Shown: piece by piece, positions 45,333 through 58,321 of the stretch
Layout of the letters: every line of letters starts with the position of its first letter
Numbering within the stretch: position 1 is the first letter of the stretch
Assembly: GCF_004340525.1 (NCBI RefSeq)
Contig: NZ_SLWX01000005.1
Coordinates: 124,001 to 188,000 of the forward strand
Origin: Chromatocurvus halotolerans
GTDB lineage: Bacteria > Pseudomonadota > Gammaproteobacteria > Pseudomonadales > Halieaceae
DNA length: 64,000 nt
Direction: 5' to 3'
Program-made: the position numbers and the translations under genes
Notes under the pieces: model-generated
The model's input: only the letters and a program-made list of their open reading frames with translations
Told to the model about the DNA's origin: nothing
Databases searched by the model: none

Positions 45333-46232
45333 GTGTTAGCGGCCTGGCTCACAGAGCACACCCTGTGGTTCTACGGTGTGCTGGGAATCCTCGGCCTGCT
45401 CCTCGGCAGTTTTCTCAACGTGGTGATTCTGCGCCTGCCGCGGATTCTCGAGCATCGCTGGCATCAGGAATGTACCGAGTTTCTTGGCAGCGCGCCTACG
45501 CCGGAGGCTGCTGAAGACACGCCCGGCCCTGCGGCATCCACACCCACGTTTTCACTGGCCTACCCACCATCGCACTGCCCGCACTGCAAGCACCCGATCC
45601 GTCCCTGGCACAACGTTCCTGTTATCGGCTGGCTGTGGCTGCGCGGTCGCTGCCCGGACTGCGGCGCAGGCATTTCCGCGCGCTACCCGATTGTCGAGGG
45701 GCTCACGGGGATCATCACCGTATACCTCGGTCTGCAGTTCGGCGTTTCCCTCCTGCTGATAGGCGCGCTGCTGCTGAGCTGGGCCCTCATTGCCCTCACC
45801 GTTATCGACATCGATACCCAGCTGCTTCCCGACGACGTCACCCTGCCGCTGCTGTGGCTAGGACTCCTGTTCAACCTTGCCACTGACATGGTGCCGCTTG
45901 CCGATGCTGTAGTTGGCGCGGTGGCGGGCTACCTGCTGCTGTGGAGTCTGTACTGGGCGTTCAAGCTGCTGACCGGCAAGGAAGGCATGGGCTACGGCGA
46001 CTTCAAGCTGCTCGCCGCCCTCGGCGCCTGGCTCGGCTGGCAGAGCCTGCCGATGATCATCCTGCTGTCCTCGCTGGTGGGCGCCGTTGTGGGCATCGCG
46101 CTGATCGTGCTCACCCGCCGCGGTCGCGATGTGCCCATTCCCTATGGCCCCTACCTCGCCGCTGCCGGATGGATCAGCCTGGTCTGGGGCGATGTCATCA
46201 ACACGACCTACCTGCGCATCATCGGCGTTTAA
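45333..46232 (+). CDS. pilD: Prepilin peptidase/N-methyltransferase PilD
   Basis: PilD cleaves prepilin leaders at Gly/Phe and methylates the new N-terminus. It should serve both PilA and the GspGHIJK pseudopilins of this window. The 299-residue protein has the N-terminal span LGLLLGSFLNVVILRLP, a zinc-type tetracysteine domain (CPHC and CPDC), and two catalytic aspartates: IDIDTQLLPDD and the GYGDFK motif. About eight spans follow. The start is GTG at 45333, the only in-frame start before the first span, with AAGG almost adjacent, so initiation efficiency is uncertain. coaE begins 6 bases after its stop. Confidence 0.93.
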   Translation: MLAAWLTEHTLWFYGVLGILGLLLGSFLNVVILRLPRILEHRWHQECTEFLGSAPTPEAAEDTPGPAASTPTFSLAYPPSHCPHCKHPIRPWHNVPVIGWLWLRGRCPDCGAGISARYPIVEGLTGIITVYLGLQFGVSLLLIGALLLSWALIALTVIDIDTQLLPDDVTLPLLWLGLLFNLATDMVPLADAVVGAVAGYLLLWSLYWAFKLLTGKEGMGYGDFKLLAALGAWLGWQSLPMIILLSSLVGAVVGIALIVLTRRGRDVPIPYGPYLAAAGWISLVWGDVINTTYLRIIGV

Positions 46233-46237
46233 GGGCG

Positions 46238-46837
46238 GTGTTCGTTGTTGGCATCACCGGCGGCATTGGCAGCGGCAAGTCAGCCGTCACATCGCGGCTC
46301 GCCGCAAAAGGCATTGATATCGTGGACGCCGATATCGCCGCACGCACTGTGGTCGAACCCGGCACCCCCGGCCTTGCAGCGATCGCCGCGCACTTCGGCG
46401 ACGCCATTCTCCAGGAAGACGGCAGCCTGAACCGCGCCGCCCTGCGCGAGCGCGTCTTCAGCGACCCCGACCAACGTCACTGGCTGGAACAGCTCACCCA
46501 CCCCCTGATCGGCGAGGAGATCCACCGACAGCTCAGCACCGCGCAATCCCCCTACGCCGTCCTCAGCTCCCCCCTGCTGCTGGAATCCTCACAACACACC
46601 CTAGCGGATTGCATTGTCGTCGTCGACGTCCCCGAAGCGCTACAGATCGCCCGCACCATGGCCAGAGACAACAACAGCGAAGACCTCGTACGCCGCATCA
46701 TGGCCGCCCAACTCCCCCGCGACAAACGCCTTGAAGGCGCCGACATCATCATCGACAACAGCACCCCCCTCGACACCCTGGACGAACGCGTCAACGCCCT
46801 GCACGAAGACCTGCTGAACCGCGCAAGCAGTCGCTGA
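46238..46837 (+). CDS. coaE: Dephospho-CoA kinase
   Basis: CoaE phosphorylates the 3'-hydroxyl of dephospho-CoA in the last step of CoA synthesis. It starts at GTG 46238 with AAGGGCG just upstream. The P-loop GGIGSGKS is at residues 8-15, followed by GIDIVDADIAARTVV (the conserved DAD), HPLIGEEI and SSPLLLESSQH. Length is 199. An in-frame ORF reaching back to 45941 overlaps pilD and is not used. The pilD-coaE pair is a common gammaproteobacterial arrangement. Confidence 0.95.
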   Translation: MFVVGITGGIGSGKSAVTSRLAAKGIDIVDADIAARTVVEPGTPGLAAIAAHFGDAILQEDGSLNRAALRERVFSDPDQRHWLEQLTHPLIGEEIHRQLSTAQSPYAVLSSPLLLESSQHTLADCIVVVDVPEALQIARTMARDNNSEDLVRRIMAAQLPRDKRLEGADIIIDNSTPLDTLDERVNALHEDLLNRASSR

Positions 46838-47013
46838 ACGCTCAACGCTTTCAGATATTGGCTGAGTTAATCAGGCGAACGCCCAAGCGGTAAAAGGGTT
46901 CGTGGAGAGAAATCCGTCTGGAACGTGCTCAACCCAAGTCGCAGAACACCAGAAAAGCTGCAAAAAACTTTACCTTGGCGATAGCAGGCTCACCCGATTG
47001 GCACGACAGTAAA

Positions 47014-47143
47014 GGTCTTTCTCCCTGTCGGCGATCGTCCGAGACCGTCGGCCGCATGGATGTGACCGGCTAGGTGCGGCCGCCGAGCCCCCACGGATGG
47101 GTTCACGGCGTGTCTCGAACGATCGCCGACAGGGAGAAAGACC
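47014..47143. repeat. 130-bp element bounded by 32-bp inverted repeats
   Basis: The arms at 47014-47045 and 47112-47143 are reverse complements with one mismatch in 32 positions. The loop of 66 bases carries an inner 8-bp stem (CGGCCGCA at 47049-47056 with TGCGGCCG at 47075-47082). The whole can fold as a long hairpin and resembles a miniature inverted-repeat element or a palindromic repeat family. It ends 3 bases past the mutT stop on the minus strand. No target duplication is evident. The rest of the gap, 46838-47013, shows no gene or site that I can name. Confidence 0.72.
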
Positions 47144-47146
47144 GCA

Positions 47147-47554
47147 CTACGAAGTCCCACCCAAAGAATCAGCGATCAACACCTCAACAATCACCCCATT
47201 CGCCTCAGGAAACTCATATTCCCCCAGCGATGAAACCGCCACCCACCGCACCGGCTGCCCCTCACGCCCCTCGGCCTCACCACTGAAATGATGAACCCGA
47301 AAAACCTCAAGCGTCACACAGCGATCCGGATAATCAAACTGCACTTCAAGCAAGGCATCCGTCGCAAGCGCATCAATGCCAACTTCTTCCCTCAGCTCAC
47401 GCACCAGTGCATCCCGCGCTGTTTCCCCGGCCTCCACCTTGCCACCGGGAAACTCCCATAAGCCGCCCTGATGCCGATGATCCGCCCGCCGCGCAATCAG
47501 CACCCGGCCATCGCCGTCCAGCACAACCCCGACCGCCACGCGAAGTCGCTGCAT
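47147..47554 (-). CDS. mutT: Nudix hydrolase MutT, 8-oxo-dGTP diphosphatase
   Basis: MutT removes 8-oxo-dGTP from the nucleotide pool and so prevents A:T to C:G transversions. The 135-residue protein is short and single-domain. The Nudix box is complete (Gly38 to Ile60, GX5EX7REUXEEXGU with REEVGI at the end). The WEFPGGKVE segment and the C-terminal ANGVIVEVL are typical. Its ATG follows the argJ stop directly (TGA-ATG), so it is translationally coupled. The long inverted repeat lies 3 bases after its stop. Confidence 0.92.
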   Translation of the reverse strand: MQRLRVAVGVVLDGDGRVLIARRADHRHQGGLWEFPGGKVEAGETARDALVRELREEVGIDALATDALLEVQFDYPDRCVTLEVFRVHHFSGEAEGREGQPVRWVAVSSLGEYEFPEANGVIVEVLIADSLGGTS

Positions 47555-48784
47555 TCAGGTACGGTACTCGGCGTTGATGCGCACGTAATCGTAGGAGAAA
47601 TCCGAGGTCCAGACCGTCTCCTCGGCATCGCCCCGGGCCAGCGCGATATCGATTGCGATGTCAGCGGCCGCCATGGCGGCAGCGCCCTGTTCCTCGGTGT
47701 ACGACGCCGCACGACAACCGTTCTCGGCAATCAGCACGCCATTCAGGCGCAGACTCACTGCGTTGACATCGAGGGCGGGCAGGCCGGCACGGCCGATCGC
47801 CGCCAGCAGGCGGCCCCAGTTGGGATCGCTGGCGAACAGCGCTGTCTTCACCAGCGGGGAATGGGCGATGGTAAAGGCCACGTCCAGGCACTCAGAGCTG
47901 TAGGCGCCCTCCCTGACCGTAATGCTCACAAACTTGCTCGCGCCCTCGCCATCGCGCACCAGCCCCTGGGCCAGTGACACGCAGACGTCGCGAACCGCTT
48001 CGGCCAGGGCCTGCGCCTGGGGGCTGTCGAGGCTATCGAGCTCCGGGTTGCCCGCTGCACCGGTCGCCATCAGCACGCAGGCGTCGTTGGTGGAGGTGTC
48101 GCCATCCACGCTGATGCGATGGAACGAGGCATCCGTGGCGTTCTGCAGTATTTGCTGCAGCAGCGGCTGGGAGACGGCGGCGTCCGTGGCGATGTAGGCC
48201 AGCATGGTGGCCATGTCCGGTCGCAGCATGCCGGCCCCTTTTGCCATACCGGTAACGTGGAAGACCTGACCCTCGCAGGTGACGCTGGCCGAAAACAGCT
48301 TGGGGCGGGTGTCGGTGGTCATGATGCCCCGCGCCGCCGCTGCCCAGCCCTCTGCGGACAAGGCTGCCCTGGCCGCCGGTATCGCCCGGGTGATCACGCT
48401 TACCGGCAGGTGTTCGCCGATAACCCCGGTGGAGAAAGGCAGCACCGTGGACGCATGAACGTCACAGGCTGCAGCCACGGCCTCGCTGCAGGCCCGGGCA
48501 TCGGCAAGGCCGCGCGCGCCGGTGCCGGCGTTGGCGTTGCCGGTGTTGATCAGCAGGTAGCGCGGCAGGCTGTCGCAGGCCGCCAGTGATTCCCTTGCGA
48601 CGGTGACCGGCGCGGCGCAGAAGGCGTTGCGCGTGAACAATGCCGCACAGCGGGTGCCCGGCGCCAGTTCCACCAGCACCAGGTCGTCGCGGCCCGGCTT
48701 GCGCACGCCCGCGGCGACCGTGCCGAGGCGAATACCGGCAATCGGCTGCGCAGTCCCGCTGATAGTGCCGCTGAAGTCAGCCAC
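47555..48784 (-). CDS. argJ: Bifunctional ornithine acetyltransferase / N-acetylglutamate synthase
   Basis: ArgJ transfers the acetyl group from acetylornithine to glutamate, closing the arginine acetyl cycle. The 409-residue precursor self-cleaves between Ala192 and Thr193 in GAGMLRPDMATMLAY, where Thr becomes the nucleophile of the beta chain. Other hallmarks are LLINTGNANAGTG, STGVIGEHLPV, and SVDGDTSTNDACVLMATG. The final ENG-containing and YVRINAEYRT segments are complete. It lies 15 bases after secA and directly before mutT on the same strand. Confidence 0.96.
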   Translation of the reverse strand: MADFSGTISGTAQPIAGIRLGTVAAGVRKPGRDDLVLVELAPGTRCAALFTRNAFCAAPVTVARESLAACDSLPRYLLINTGNANAGTGARGLADARACSEAVAAACDVHASTVLPFSTGVIGEHLPVSVITRAIPAARAALSAEGWAAAARGIMTTDTRPKLFSASVTCEGQVFHVTGMAKGAGMLRPDMATMLAYIATDAAVSQPLLQQILQNATDASFHRISVDGDTSTNDACVLMATGAAGNPELDSLDSPQAQALAEAVRDVCVSLAQGLVRDGEGASKFVSITVREGAYSSECLDVAFTIAHSPLVKTALFASDPNWGRLLAAIGRAGLPALDVNAVSLRLNGVLIAENGCRAASYTEEQGAAAMAAADIAIDIALARGDAEETVWTSDFSYDYVRINAEYRT

Positions 48785-48799
48785 CGCGGCGGCCCCGAC

Positions 48800-51538
<2,739 letters not shown>

Positions 51539-51719
51539 CGTGAACAGGTCATCCAGTCAGTAAGCCACAGCCTTGAGGGCGGTGCCGCAGACCGGTCAGG
51601 CCGCCTGGCAAGGACCGGTCGAGCTGCGGATCAGGGAATCCACCGGGGGAAAAGCGCCCAGCATAAAAGGCGCCAAGTGTCGCATAGTGGCGGGGATTTT
51701 TCCACGCGACGGCGTGGCG

Positions 51720-52634
51720 TCAGGCGGCCGGTGCCTGAATCTGGCCGAGGCCGAGGGGTGCCCGGGAGGCATCGGCAAAGGTAACCGTCTCCCAGGCGTC
51801 CGTCTGCGCCATGAGTGCCCGCAGAACGCGGTTGTTCAGCGCATGGCCGGACTTGTAGGCACGGTACTCGCCGATCAGGGGACTGCCCAGTAGATAGAGG
51901 TCGCCCATGGCATCGAGCACCTTGTGCTTGACGAACTCGTCATCAAAGCGCAGACCATCGCGATTGAGAATGCGGTACTCATCGAGAATGATGGCGTTGT
52001 CCTCGCTGCCGCCGCGGGCCAGCCCGCGGGAACGCATGTATTCGAGTTCGTGCATGAAGCCGAAGGTCCGCGCGCTGCTGACCTCATCGGCAAAGGACAC
52101 CCGCGAGAAGTCCAGCTCGACATGGCCGCGTCGCTGGCGGAATTCCGGGTGGTCGAAATCAATGGTGAAGGTAATCTTGAAGCCGTCAAACGGCAGGAAA
52201 GATGCCTGCTTGTCGCCATCGGTCAGCGTGACGGGGTGTTTTATACGCACAAAACGCCGCAGCGCATCCTGCTCGAGAATGCCTGCGGACTGAATAAGAA
52301 AGACAAAGGGACGGGCGCTGCCGTCCATGATGGGGACCTCGGCGGCACTGATATCCACGCGGGCGTTGTCAATACCGAGGCCGGCCAGCGCCGACATCAG
52401 GTGCTCCACGGTGGATACACGGTGGGCACCCGATATCAGCGTGGTCGACAGCAGGGTGTCGCCGACGTTCCCGGCGGTGGCGGGGATGTCCACCACCGGG
52501 TCGAGATCGACGCGCCGGAACACGATACCGCTGTTCACCGGCGCCGGATGCAGACCCAGGTGCACGGTTTCACCCGTGTGCAGGCCAATACCGGTCGCCT
52601 TGATGGCGCTGCGCAAGGTCCGCTGTCGGATCAT
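51720..52634 (-). CDS. lpxC: UDP-3-O-acyl-N-acetylglucosamine deacetylase LpxC
   Basis: LpxC is the committed step of lipid A synthesis, a zinc enzyme of the cytoplasm. The 304-residue protein starts [21 protein letters not shown] and includes [21 protein letters not shown] (zinc His). [28 protein letters not shown] supplies the second His and the Asp ligand. [14 protein letters not shown] closes the domain. Its position between ftsZ and secA is the normal one for the group. A GC-rich hairpin (51702-51717) overlaps the stop side but has no U-tract on this strand. Confidence 0.97.
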   Translation of the reverse strand: MIRQRTLRSAIKATGIGLHTGETVHLGLHPAPVNSGIVFRRVDLDPVVDIPATAGNVGDTLLSTTLISGAHRVSTVEHLMSALAGLGIDNARVDISAAEVPIMDGSARPFVFLIQSAGILEQDALRRFVRIKHPVTLTDGDKQASFLPFDGFKITFTIDFDHPEFRQRRGHVELDFSRVSFADEVSSARTFGFMHELEYMRSRGLARGGSEDNAIILDEYRILNRDGLRFDDEFVKHKVLDAMGDLYLLGSPLIGEYRAYKSGHALNNRVLRALMAQTDAWETVTFADASRAPLGLGQIQAPAA

Positions 52635-52670
52635 GTCTCCTCCCTACTGCCGTCGGAAACGCCGACGGCG

Positions 52671-53840
52671 TCAGTCTGCCTGGCGGCGCAGGAAGGTGGG
52701 AATATCAAAATACTCACCACCCGCCGCCGTGTCCGTGGGCGCCGCCGGTGCTGCGCCCGCCGCGGCACGACGACGTGCCGGCGGCGTCTCGTAATCGGCG
52801 TAATCCGGCTGTGCCGGCACCTCTTCCGCGGCCGGCGTACGGCGCGCAGGTGCCTCGACAACCTGCAGCGGCACACGGGCAGGCTCTGCGCCGAGCCCGG
52901 TCGCCACCACGGTCACCCGCAGTTCGTCGGTGATGTTCGGGTCGATCACCGTACCGACGACCACAGTCGCCTCCTCGGAGGCAAATTCCTCGATGGTATC
53001 GCCCACCTCGGAAAACTCACCCAGCGACAGATCGAGGCCAGCCGTGATGTTGACCAGGATCCCGCGAGCACCCTGCAGATCGATATCATCCAGCAGCGGA
53101 CTGTTGATGGCCCGCTCCGCGGCCTCCCGCGCCCGGTTCTCACCGCGTGCACTGCCGGTGCCCATCATGGCCATGCCCATTTCGGACATTACGGTGCGCA
53201 CATCGGCAAAGTCCACGTTGATCATGCCGGGACGGATAATGAGATCGGCAATGCCCTGAACTGCTCCCAACAGTACATCATTCGCTTCCTTGAAGGCATC
53301 GAGGAGGCTGGTATTTTTCCCGAGCACCTCGAGCAGCTTCTCGTTCGGAATGGTGATTAGAGAGTCGACGTGCTGCTGAAGTTCCCTGACGCCGGCTTCG
53401 GCGATGCCAAGCCGCTTCTTGCCCTCGAAGGGGAACGGGCGCGTGACCACGGCGACCGTAAGAATACCCAGCTCACGGGCAACCTCGGCCACCACGGGCG
53501 CGCCACCGGTGCCGGTGCCGCCGCCCATGCCGGCGGTGATGAACACCATGTCCGCGCCGCGCAGGGCATCGGCAATGCGGTCGCGGTCTTCCATGGCGGC
53601 GGCGCGACCGATATCCGGGTTGGCGCCAGCGCCCAGGCCCTTGGTGATGTCACCGCCGAGCTGCAGCACCGTACGCGACTCGATATCCGAGAGCGCCTGC
53701 GCGTCGGTATTGGCGCAGATGAAATCCACGCCTTCCACATGGTTTTCGATCATGTGCTTGACGGCGTTGCCACCACCGCCACCGACACCGATCACCTTGA
53801 TTACCGCGTTCTGAGGTACATTATCGATAAGTTCAAACAT
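52671..53840 (-). CDS. ftsZ: Cell division GTPase FtsZ
   Basis: FtsZ polymerises into the cytokinetic ring. The tubulin signature GGGTGTG is at 106-112, with the N-terminal [11 protein letters not shown] loop and the T7 loop [11 protein letters not shown]. The Ala/Pro/Arg-rich linker (about 315-370) leads to the C-terminal peptide [12 protein letters not shown], which binds FtsA and ZipA. Length is 389. It is preceded 62 bases upstream by ftsA, as usual, and followed 36 bases later by lpxC. Confidence 0.97.
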   Translation of the reverse strand: MFELIDNVPQNAVIKVIGVGGGGGNAVKHMIENHVEGVDFICANTDAQALSDIESRTVLQLGGDITKGLGAGANPDIGRAAAMEDRDRIADALRGADMVFITAGMGGGTGTGGAPVVAEVARELGILTVAVVTRPFPFEGKKRLGIAEAGVRELQQHVDSLITIPNEKLLEVLGKNTSLLDAFKEANDVLLGAVQGIADLIIRPGMINVDFADVRTVMSEMGMAMMGTGSARGENRAREAAERAINSPLLDDIDLQGARGILVNITAGLDLSLGEFSEVGDTIEEFASEEATVVVGTVIDPNITDELRVTVVATGLGAEPARVPLQVVEAPARRTPAAEEVPAQPDYADYETPPARRRAAAGAAPAAPTDTAAGGEYFDIPTFLRRQAD

Positions 53841-53902
53841 GGTCTTTCTCCCCGTTGCTGAAAGTCGCGCAGCGCGCGACGCTTCGACTCAAAATGTCAT
53901 TC

Positions 53903-55135
53903 CTAGAAATTACTGCTGACCCAGGCGCGAAAGCGCGCCCACCAGCCTGCACCAGTGCCCGTGGCGGCGCTTCGCGGCGCCTCGCCCGGGTGCTGGAATC
54001 CGTAGTGCAGCAAACCCACCGACGTGGCGTAGATGGGATTGCGCACGATGTCTGCCATGCCCTGCACCGTGTGCGGATAACCAATCCGCACCGGCATGTG
54101 GAAAATCTCCTCCGCCAGCTCCACCACCCCTTCCATTTTCGAGGTGCCGCCGCAAAGAACGATGCCCGCGGGAATGAGATCCTCGTAGCCGCTGCGGCGC
54201 AGCTCCGCCTGCACCAGGGTGAACAGCTCGTCATAGCGCGGCTCGACCACCTCGGCCAGCGACTGCCGTGACAGATCCCGCGGCGGGCGATCGCCCACGC
54301 TCGGCACCTTGATGGTCTGGTCGGCACCGGCAAGCTGGGTGAGTGCGCAGGCGTACTTGATCTTGATTTCCTCGGCGTACTGCGAGGGCGTGCGCAGCGC
54401 CATCGCGATGTCGTTGGTGACCTGATCGCCGGCGATCGGAATCACCCCGGTGTGGCGGATCGAGCCTTCGGTGAATACCGCGATATCCGAGGTGCCGCCG
54501 CCGATGTCCACCAGGCAGACACCGAGCTCGCGCTCATCCTCGGTGAGCACCGCATAGCTGCTGGCGAGCTGCTCGAGGATGACCTCCTCGACTTCCAGGC
54601 CGCAGCGGCGGATGCACTTCTCGATGTTCTGCGCCGCGTTCACCGCACAGGTGACCAGGTGCACCTTCGCCTCCAGCCGTACGCCGGACATGCCCAGCGG
54701 CTCGCGAATGCCTTCCTGATTGTCGATCACGTATTCCTGCGGCAGGATGTGCAGGACCTTCTGGTCCGCGGGAATGGCGACCGCCCGCGCGGCCTCCAGC
54801 ACCTGCTCCACGTCGGCCAGCACCACCTCGCGATCGCGGATGGCAACAATGCCGTGGGAATTGAGGCTGCGCACGTGGCTGCCCGCGATGCCGACAAACA
54901 CCGAGTGTATCTGGCAGCCGGCCATCAGCTCGGCTTCCTCCACCGCGCGCTGTATCGACTGCACCGTGGACTCGATATTGACGACGACGCCTTTCTTCAT
55001 GCCCTTGGACGGGTGCGAGCCGATGCCGACGATCTCGATACGTCCGTCCGAATCGGTCTCGCCGACGATGGCGACAACCTTGGACGTCCCGATATCCAGG
55101 CCTACGATCATTCCCTTGTCTTTCACACTAGCCAT
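53903..55135 (-). CDS. ftsA: Cell division protein FtsA
   Basis: FtsA is an actin-like ATPase that anchors FtsZ to the membrane. The 410-residue protein has the phosphate-1 motif VGLDIGTSKVVAIVGE, then the subdomain 1C region, CLVDIGGGTSDIAVF (phosphate 2), and VLCGGTSKMEGVVELAEEIF (adenosine). The C-terminal amphipathic helix WWARFRAWVSSNF anchors it to the membrane. It lies 23 bases after ftsQ. The start at MASVKDKGMIVG is preceded by a CTAG-bearing purine-poor region, so initiation may be coupled to ftsQ. Confidence 0.97.
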   Translation of the reverse strand: MASVKDKGMIVGLDIGTSKVVAIVGETDSDGRIEIVGIGSHPSKGMKKGVVVNIESTVQSIQRAVEEAELMAGCQIHSVFVGIAGSHVRSLNSHGIVAIRDREVVLADVEQVLEAARAVAIPADQKVLHILPQEYVIDNQEGIREPLGMSGVRLEAKVHLVTCAVNAAQNIEKCIRRCGLEVEEVILEQLASSYAVLTEDERELGVCLVDIGGGTSDIAVFTEGSIRHTGVIPIAGDQVTNDIAMALRTPSQYAEEIKIKYACALTQLAGADQTIKVPSVGDRPPRDLSRQSLAEVVEPRYDELFTLVQAELRRSGYEDLIPAGIVLCGGTSKMEGVVELAEEIFHMPVRIGYPHTVQGMADIVRNPIYATSVGLLHYGFQHPGEAPRSAATGTGAGWWARFRAWVSSNF

Positions 55136-55158
55136 GTTGTCGTCGTGTCCTCATTGGC

Positions 55159-55968
55159 TTAATCCTTTTCCACGGCAGCGAGCTGCGGGGGCTCGTGAAA
55201 CGTCACCGCCGCGCCCTTGGCGTAGCGTAAGTCGACACTGGCCACCTGCTCTGTGCGCTGCACCAGGTCATTGCGGTACAGATCGAGAAAGCGCTGCACC
55301 CGCAGCAGAAAACTGTCGTTGCCCAGATTGATCCGCAGCCCGGACTGCAGCTCGGCGTGCAGCTGACCCAGACTGTCCTGCTCGAGCCTGGCGACAGACA
55401 GCTCCGCGGTGGCCAGCAGATCGTGCAGGCGCTGATAGTGCTGCATCAGACGGCGCTCGGAGCCAGCGGGACCATGGATAATGGGCAGCTCCGCCCACGC
55501 ATCACTGCCACTGGCAGCGAAGATCAGGCCCTCGTGATTCAGAAAGCCACTGTCACCCCAGCGGGCAATGGGCAGCTGCTCGACCACGCGGATCGCCAGG
55601 GTATCCGGCCAGCGGCGGCGCACGGAGGCGCTGTACACCCACGGCAGCGCCTCCAGCGCCTCGCGCACCTGCGACAGATCGGCGGCAATGAAACCGCCAT
55701 CCAGCGCCTGCTGCACCGCGGATTGCAGTGCCTGCTGCCGCGGCGTGTCGAGGGTGCCGGCCACGGCGATGCGGCCCACCGGCATCGACTCGAGCGCTTC
55801 CCACGCACGCTGGCCGACCAGCAGGACAATGGCGAGTCCGGTGGCCAGCAGCAGGCGGTTCAGCCAGAGCGCAAGCGCAGCGCTGTCCGGTGCGCGCCGC
55901 GTCGGCTGCCGGCGGCTGGCGCTGACGCGACCCCGGCGCGATGCGCGGGCAATCCGCAGCGCGATCAT
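55159..55968 (-). CDS. ftsQ: Cell division protein FtsQ
   Basis: FtsQ is a bitopic divisome protein that recruits FtsB and FtsL. The basic cytoplasmic N-terminus ([16 protein letters not shown]) is followed by one span at about 30-50, then a POTRA domain (about 60-130: GRIAVAGTLDTPRQQALQSAV) and the beta domain ending in VDLRYAKGAAVTF. Length is 269. It overlaps ddlB by 4 bases and precedes ftsA in the usual ddlB-ftsQ-ftsA order. Confidence 0.93.
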   Translation of the reverse strand: MIALRIARASRRGRVSASRRQPTRRAPDSAALALWLNRLLLATGLAIVLLVGQRAWEALESMPVGRIAVAGTLDTPRQQALQSAVQQALDGGFIAADLSQVREALEALPWVYSASVRRRWPDTLAIRVVEQLPIARWGDSGFLNHEGLIFAASGSDAWAELPIIHGPAGSERRLMQHYQRLHDLLATAELSVARLEQDSLGQLHAELQSGLRINLGNDSFLLRVQRFLDLYRNDLVQRTEQVASVDLRYAKGAAVTFHEPPQLAAVEKD

Positions 55969-56894
55969 CGGCGACTCCCCCGTGCCAGACTGAGCCCCAT
56001 GATCTGCGTCACGAGGTCCTCGATACCGATACCGGCCGCCCGTGCCGCCATCGGCACCAGGCTATGGGAGGTCATACCGGGAATGGTGTTGGCCTCCAGC
56101 AGCATGAAGTTCCCCGCCGCATCGCGCATGACGTCAATGCGTCCCCAGATCGCGCAGTCGAGCGCGTGGAAGGCACGCAGGGCCAGCGCCCCCAGCGCCT
56201 GTTCCTCGTCTTCGGACAGGCCGCAGGGAATGTGATAGCGGGTGTCGTCCGACAGGTACTTGGCCTCGTAGTCGTAGAACTCGCCGGCGGGGACCAGGCG
56301 GATCACAGGCAGCGCACGCTCACCGAGAATCGATATCGTGTACTCGGGACCTTTGATGAAACGCTCTGCCAGCACACGCTGCCCATGCCGGGCGGCAATG
56401 CCGTAGGCGGCTGCGAGTGCGTCGGCGTCCGCGGCCGGCGTCATGCCGATGCTGGACCCCTCCGCCACCGGTTTCACGAACACTTTCCCGAGCTGGTCGA
56501 TAACGCCCTGCCAGTGGCTGTCCTCGTGCAGTTCGACAAAGTCGGCGGTGGGCAGGCCCTGGCCACGCCACAGTTGCTTGCTGCGCAACTTGTCCATGGC
56601 CAGCGCCGAACCGAGTACCGCCGAACCGCTGTAGGGCACGCCCAGGTGCTCAAGCAGCCCCTGCATGCTGCCGTCTTCGCCGCCGGGACCGTGCAGAATG
56701 TTGAACACGAAGTCGGCGCCGGCGAGCTGGTCAATCCAGCCTTTCACGGCCGGATCGACCACGCGGACACGAAAACCCGCCGCGTCGAGCGCCGCCTGCA
56801 CCGTGGCGCCGCTGTTCAGCGATACCTCGCGCTCCGCAGAGCAGCCGCCCTGGAGCAGCGCCACACAGCCGCCGCGAAGTTCCGCCAGGTTCAT
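55965..56894 (-). CDS. ddlB: D-alanine--D-alanine ligase B
   Basis: DdlB makes the D-Ala-D-Ala dipeptide of the peptidoglycan stem. The 309-residue ATP-grasp enzyme has [19 protein letters not shown] (the HGG..SAERE-like loop, with Gln in place of His), [27 protein letters not shown], and [14 protein letters not shown]. The metal-binding [17 protein letters not shown] motif closes the active site. It is translationally coupled to murC (4-base overlap) and ftsQ. Confidence 0.96.
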   Translation of the reverse strand: MNLAELRGGCVALLQGGCSAEREVSLNSGATVQAALDAAGFRVRVVDPAVKGWIDQLAGADFVFNILHGPGGEDGSMQGLLEHLGVPYSGSAVLGSALAMDKLRSKQLWRGQGLPTADFVELHEDSHWQGVIDQLGKVFVKPVAEGSSIGMTPAADADALAAAYGIAARHGQRVLAERFIKGPEYTISILGERALPVIRLVPAGEFYDYEAKYLSDDTRYHIPCGLSEDEEQALGALALRAFHALDCAIWGRIDVMRDAAGNFMLLEANTIPGMTSHSLVPMAARAAGIGIEDLVTQIMGLSLARGSRR

Positions 56895-58321
56895 TTCTTC
56901 CTCCCGGGAATGCCGTTGCTCGCCAGCTCGCGGGCGAGACCGGCGATATCGCCGGCGCCCTGGGTTATCACCACGTCGCCGTCCCGCAGCAGGTCTGCCA
57001 GCAGCCCCGGTACCTGCGCCGCATCGGGCGCATAGACCGGCTCCAGCTGCCCGCGCTGGCGGATGCTGCGCGCCAGCGAGCGGCTGTCGGCACCGTTCAC
57101 CGGCGCTTCACCCGCGGCGTAAACTTCAAGCAGCACCAGGGCATCAAAGCCCGACAGCACGCTGACAAAATCCTCATACAGGTCCCGTGTGCGCGTGTAT
57201 CGATGAGGCTGGTACACCATGACCAGTCGGCGCTCGGGCCAGGCCTGGCGCGCCGATTCCAGCGTCGCGTTGACCTCGGTGGGATGATGGCCGTAGTCGT
57301 CCACCAGGGTGGCACTGCCGTCGGCCAGCGCCAGCTCGCCGAGAACGGAAAAGCGCCGGCCAACGCCGCCGAAGTGCGACAGGCTGTCGGCAATGGCGGC
57401 GGCATCCAGCCCCTGGTCCGTGGCGACCGCGACCGCAGCGGCGGCGTTCAGTGCGTTGTGACGGCCCGGCATGGCGAGATCGACCGACACCGGGCTGTCA
57501 TCCGGTCGCTGCACGGTAAAGCGGGTGCGCAGACCGGCAGGCGCGAGGTCGGTGATACGGAAGTCGGCCTGCGCGGAAAAGCCGTAGGTGAGGGTTGGTC
57601 GACCGATCAGCGGCAGCAGCTCGCGGATGACCGGATCATCCACACAGACTACCGCCAGCCCGTAGAACGGCAGATTGTGCAGGAACTCCACAAATACCTG
57701 CTTCAGGCGGCTGAAATCGCCGCCGTAGGTGTCCATGTGATCCGCCTCGATATTGGTGATCACCGTGACCATGGGCTGCAGGTGCAGAAACGAGGCATCA
57801 CTTTCGTCGGCTTCCGCAATCAGGAAGCGGCTGGCGCCGAGCTGGGCATGGCTGCCGGTGCTGTTGACCCGCCCGCCAATCACAAAGGTGGGATCGAGGC
57901 CGGCGGCGGCAAAGGTCGCCGCAATCAGGCTGGTGGTGGTGGTCTTGCCGTGGGTGCCCGCCACCGCGATACCGTAGCGATAGCGCATCAGCTCCGCGAG
58001 CATTTCCGCCCGCGGCACCACGGGAATGCGGGCTTCCCGCGCCGCCAGCAGTTCCGGGTTGTCGGCGGGCACCGCGCTGGAGGTAACCACGACATCGGCA
58101 CTGCCGATATTGCCGGCGCGGTGTCCGAGGTGGACGGTGACGCCAAACTCGCGCAGGCGCGCGGTTGCGGCGCTGTCGCGCAGGTCCGAGCCGGAAACAC
58201 GATAGCCCAGGTTGGCCAGCACCTCGGCGATACCGCTCATGCCGGTGCCACCCACACCAATCATGTGGATATCGCGCACGCGGCGCATCTCCGGCATCGG
58301 CTGCGCGCTCATGCCACTCAT
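56891..58321 (-). CDS. murC: UDP-N-acetylmuramate--L-alanine ligase
   Basis: MurC adds L-alanine to UDP-MurNAc. The 476-residue Mur ligase has the N-terminal [18 protein letters not shown] fold, the P-loop [16 protein letters not shown], the central ATP domain with [12 protein letters not shown] and [14 protein letters not shown], and the C-terminal domain starting near [10 protein letters not shown]. The catalytic Lys and substrate residues are intact. It overlaps murG by 4 bases at its start and ddlB at its end. Confidence 0.97.
   Translation of the reverse strand: MSGMSAQPMPEMRRVRDIHMIGVGGTGMSGIAEVLANLGYRVSGSDLRDSAATARLREFGVTVHLGHRAGNIGSADVVVTSSAVPADNPELLAAREARIPVVPRAEMLAELMRYRYGIAVAGTHGKTTTTSLIAATFAAAGLDPTFVIGGRVNSTGSHAQLGASRFLIAEADESDASFLHLQPMVTVITNIEADHMDTYGGDFSRLKQVFVEFLHNLPFYGLAVVCVDDPVIRELLPLIGRPTLTYGFSAQADFRITDLAPAGLRTRFTVQRPDDSPVSVDLAMPGRHNALNAAAAVAVATDQGLDAAAIADSLSHFGGVGRRFSVLGELALADGSATLVDDYGHHPTEVNATLESARQAWPERRLVMVYQPHRYTRTRDLYEDFVSVLSGFDALVLLEVYAAGEAPVNGADSRSLARSIRQRGQLEPVYAPDAAQVPGLLADLLRDGDVVITQGAGDIAGLARELASNGIPGRKK

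Noticed and set aside
47014-47143. Reading the foldback element as a CRISPR repeat, tRNA or integron attC site
   Set aside because: There is one inverted pair and no direct repeats or spacers, no cloverleaf or anticodon arm, and no attC core-site pattern.
51702-51717. Hairpin next to the lpxC stop as a terminator
   Set aside because: The run of T lies before the stem on the plus strand, so lpxC transcripts would have A, not U, after the hairpin.
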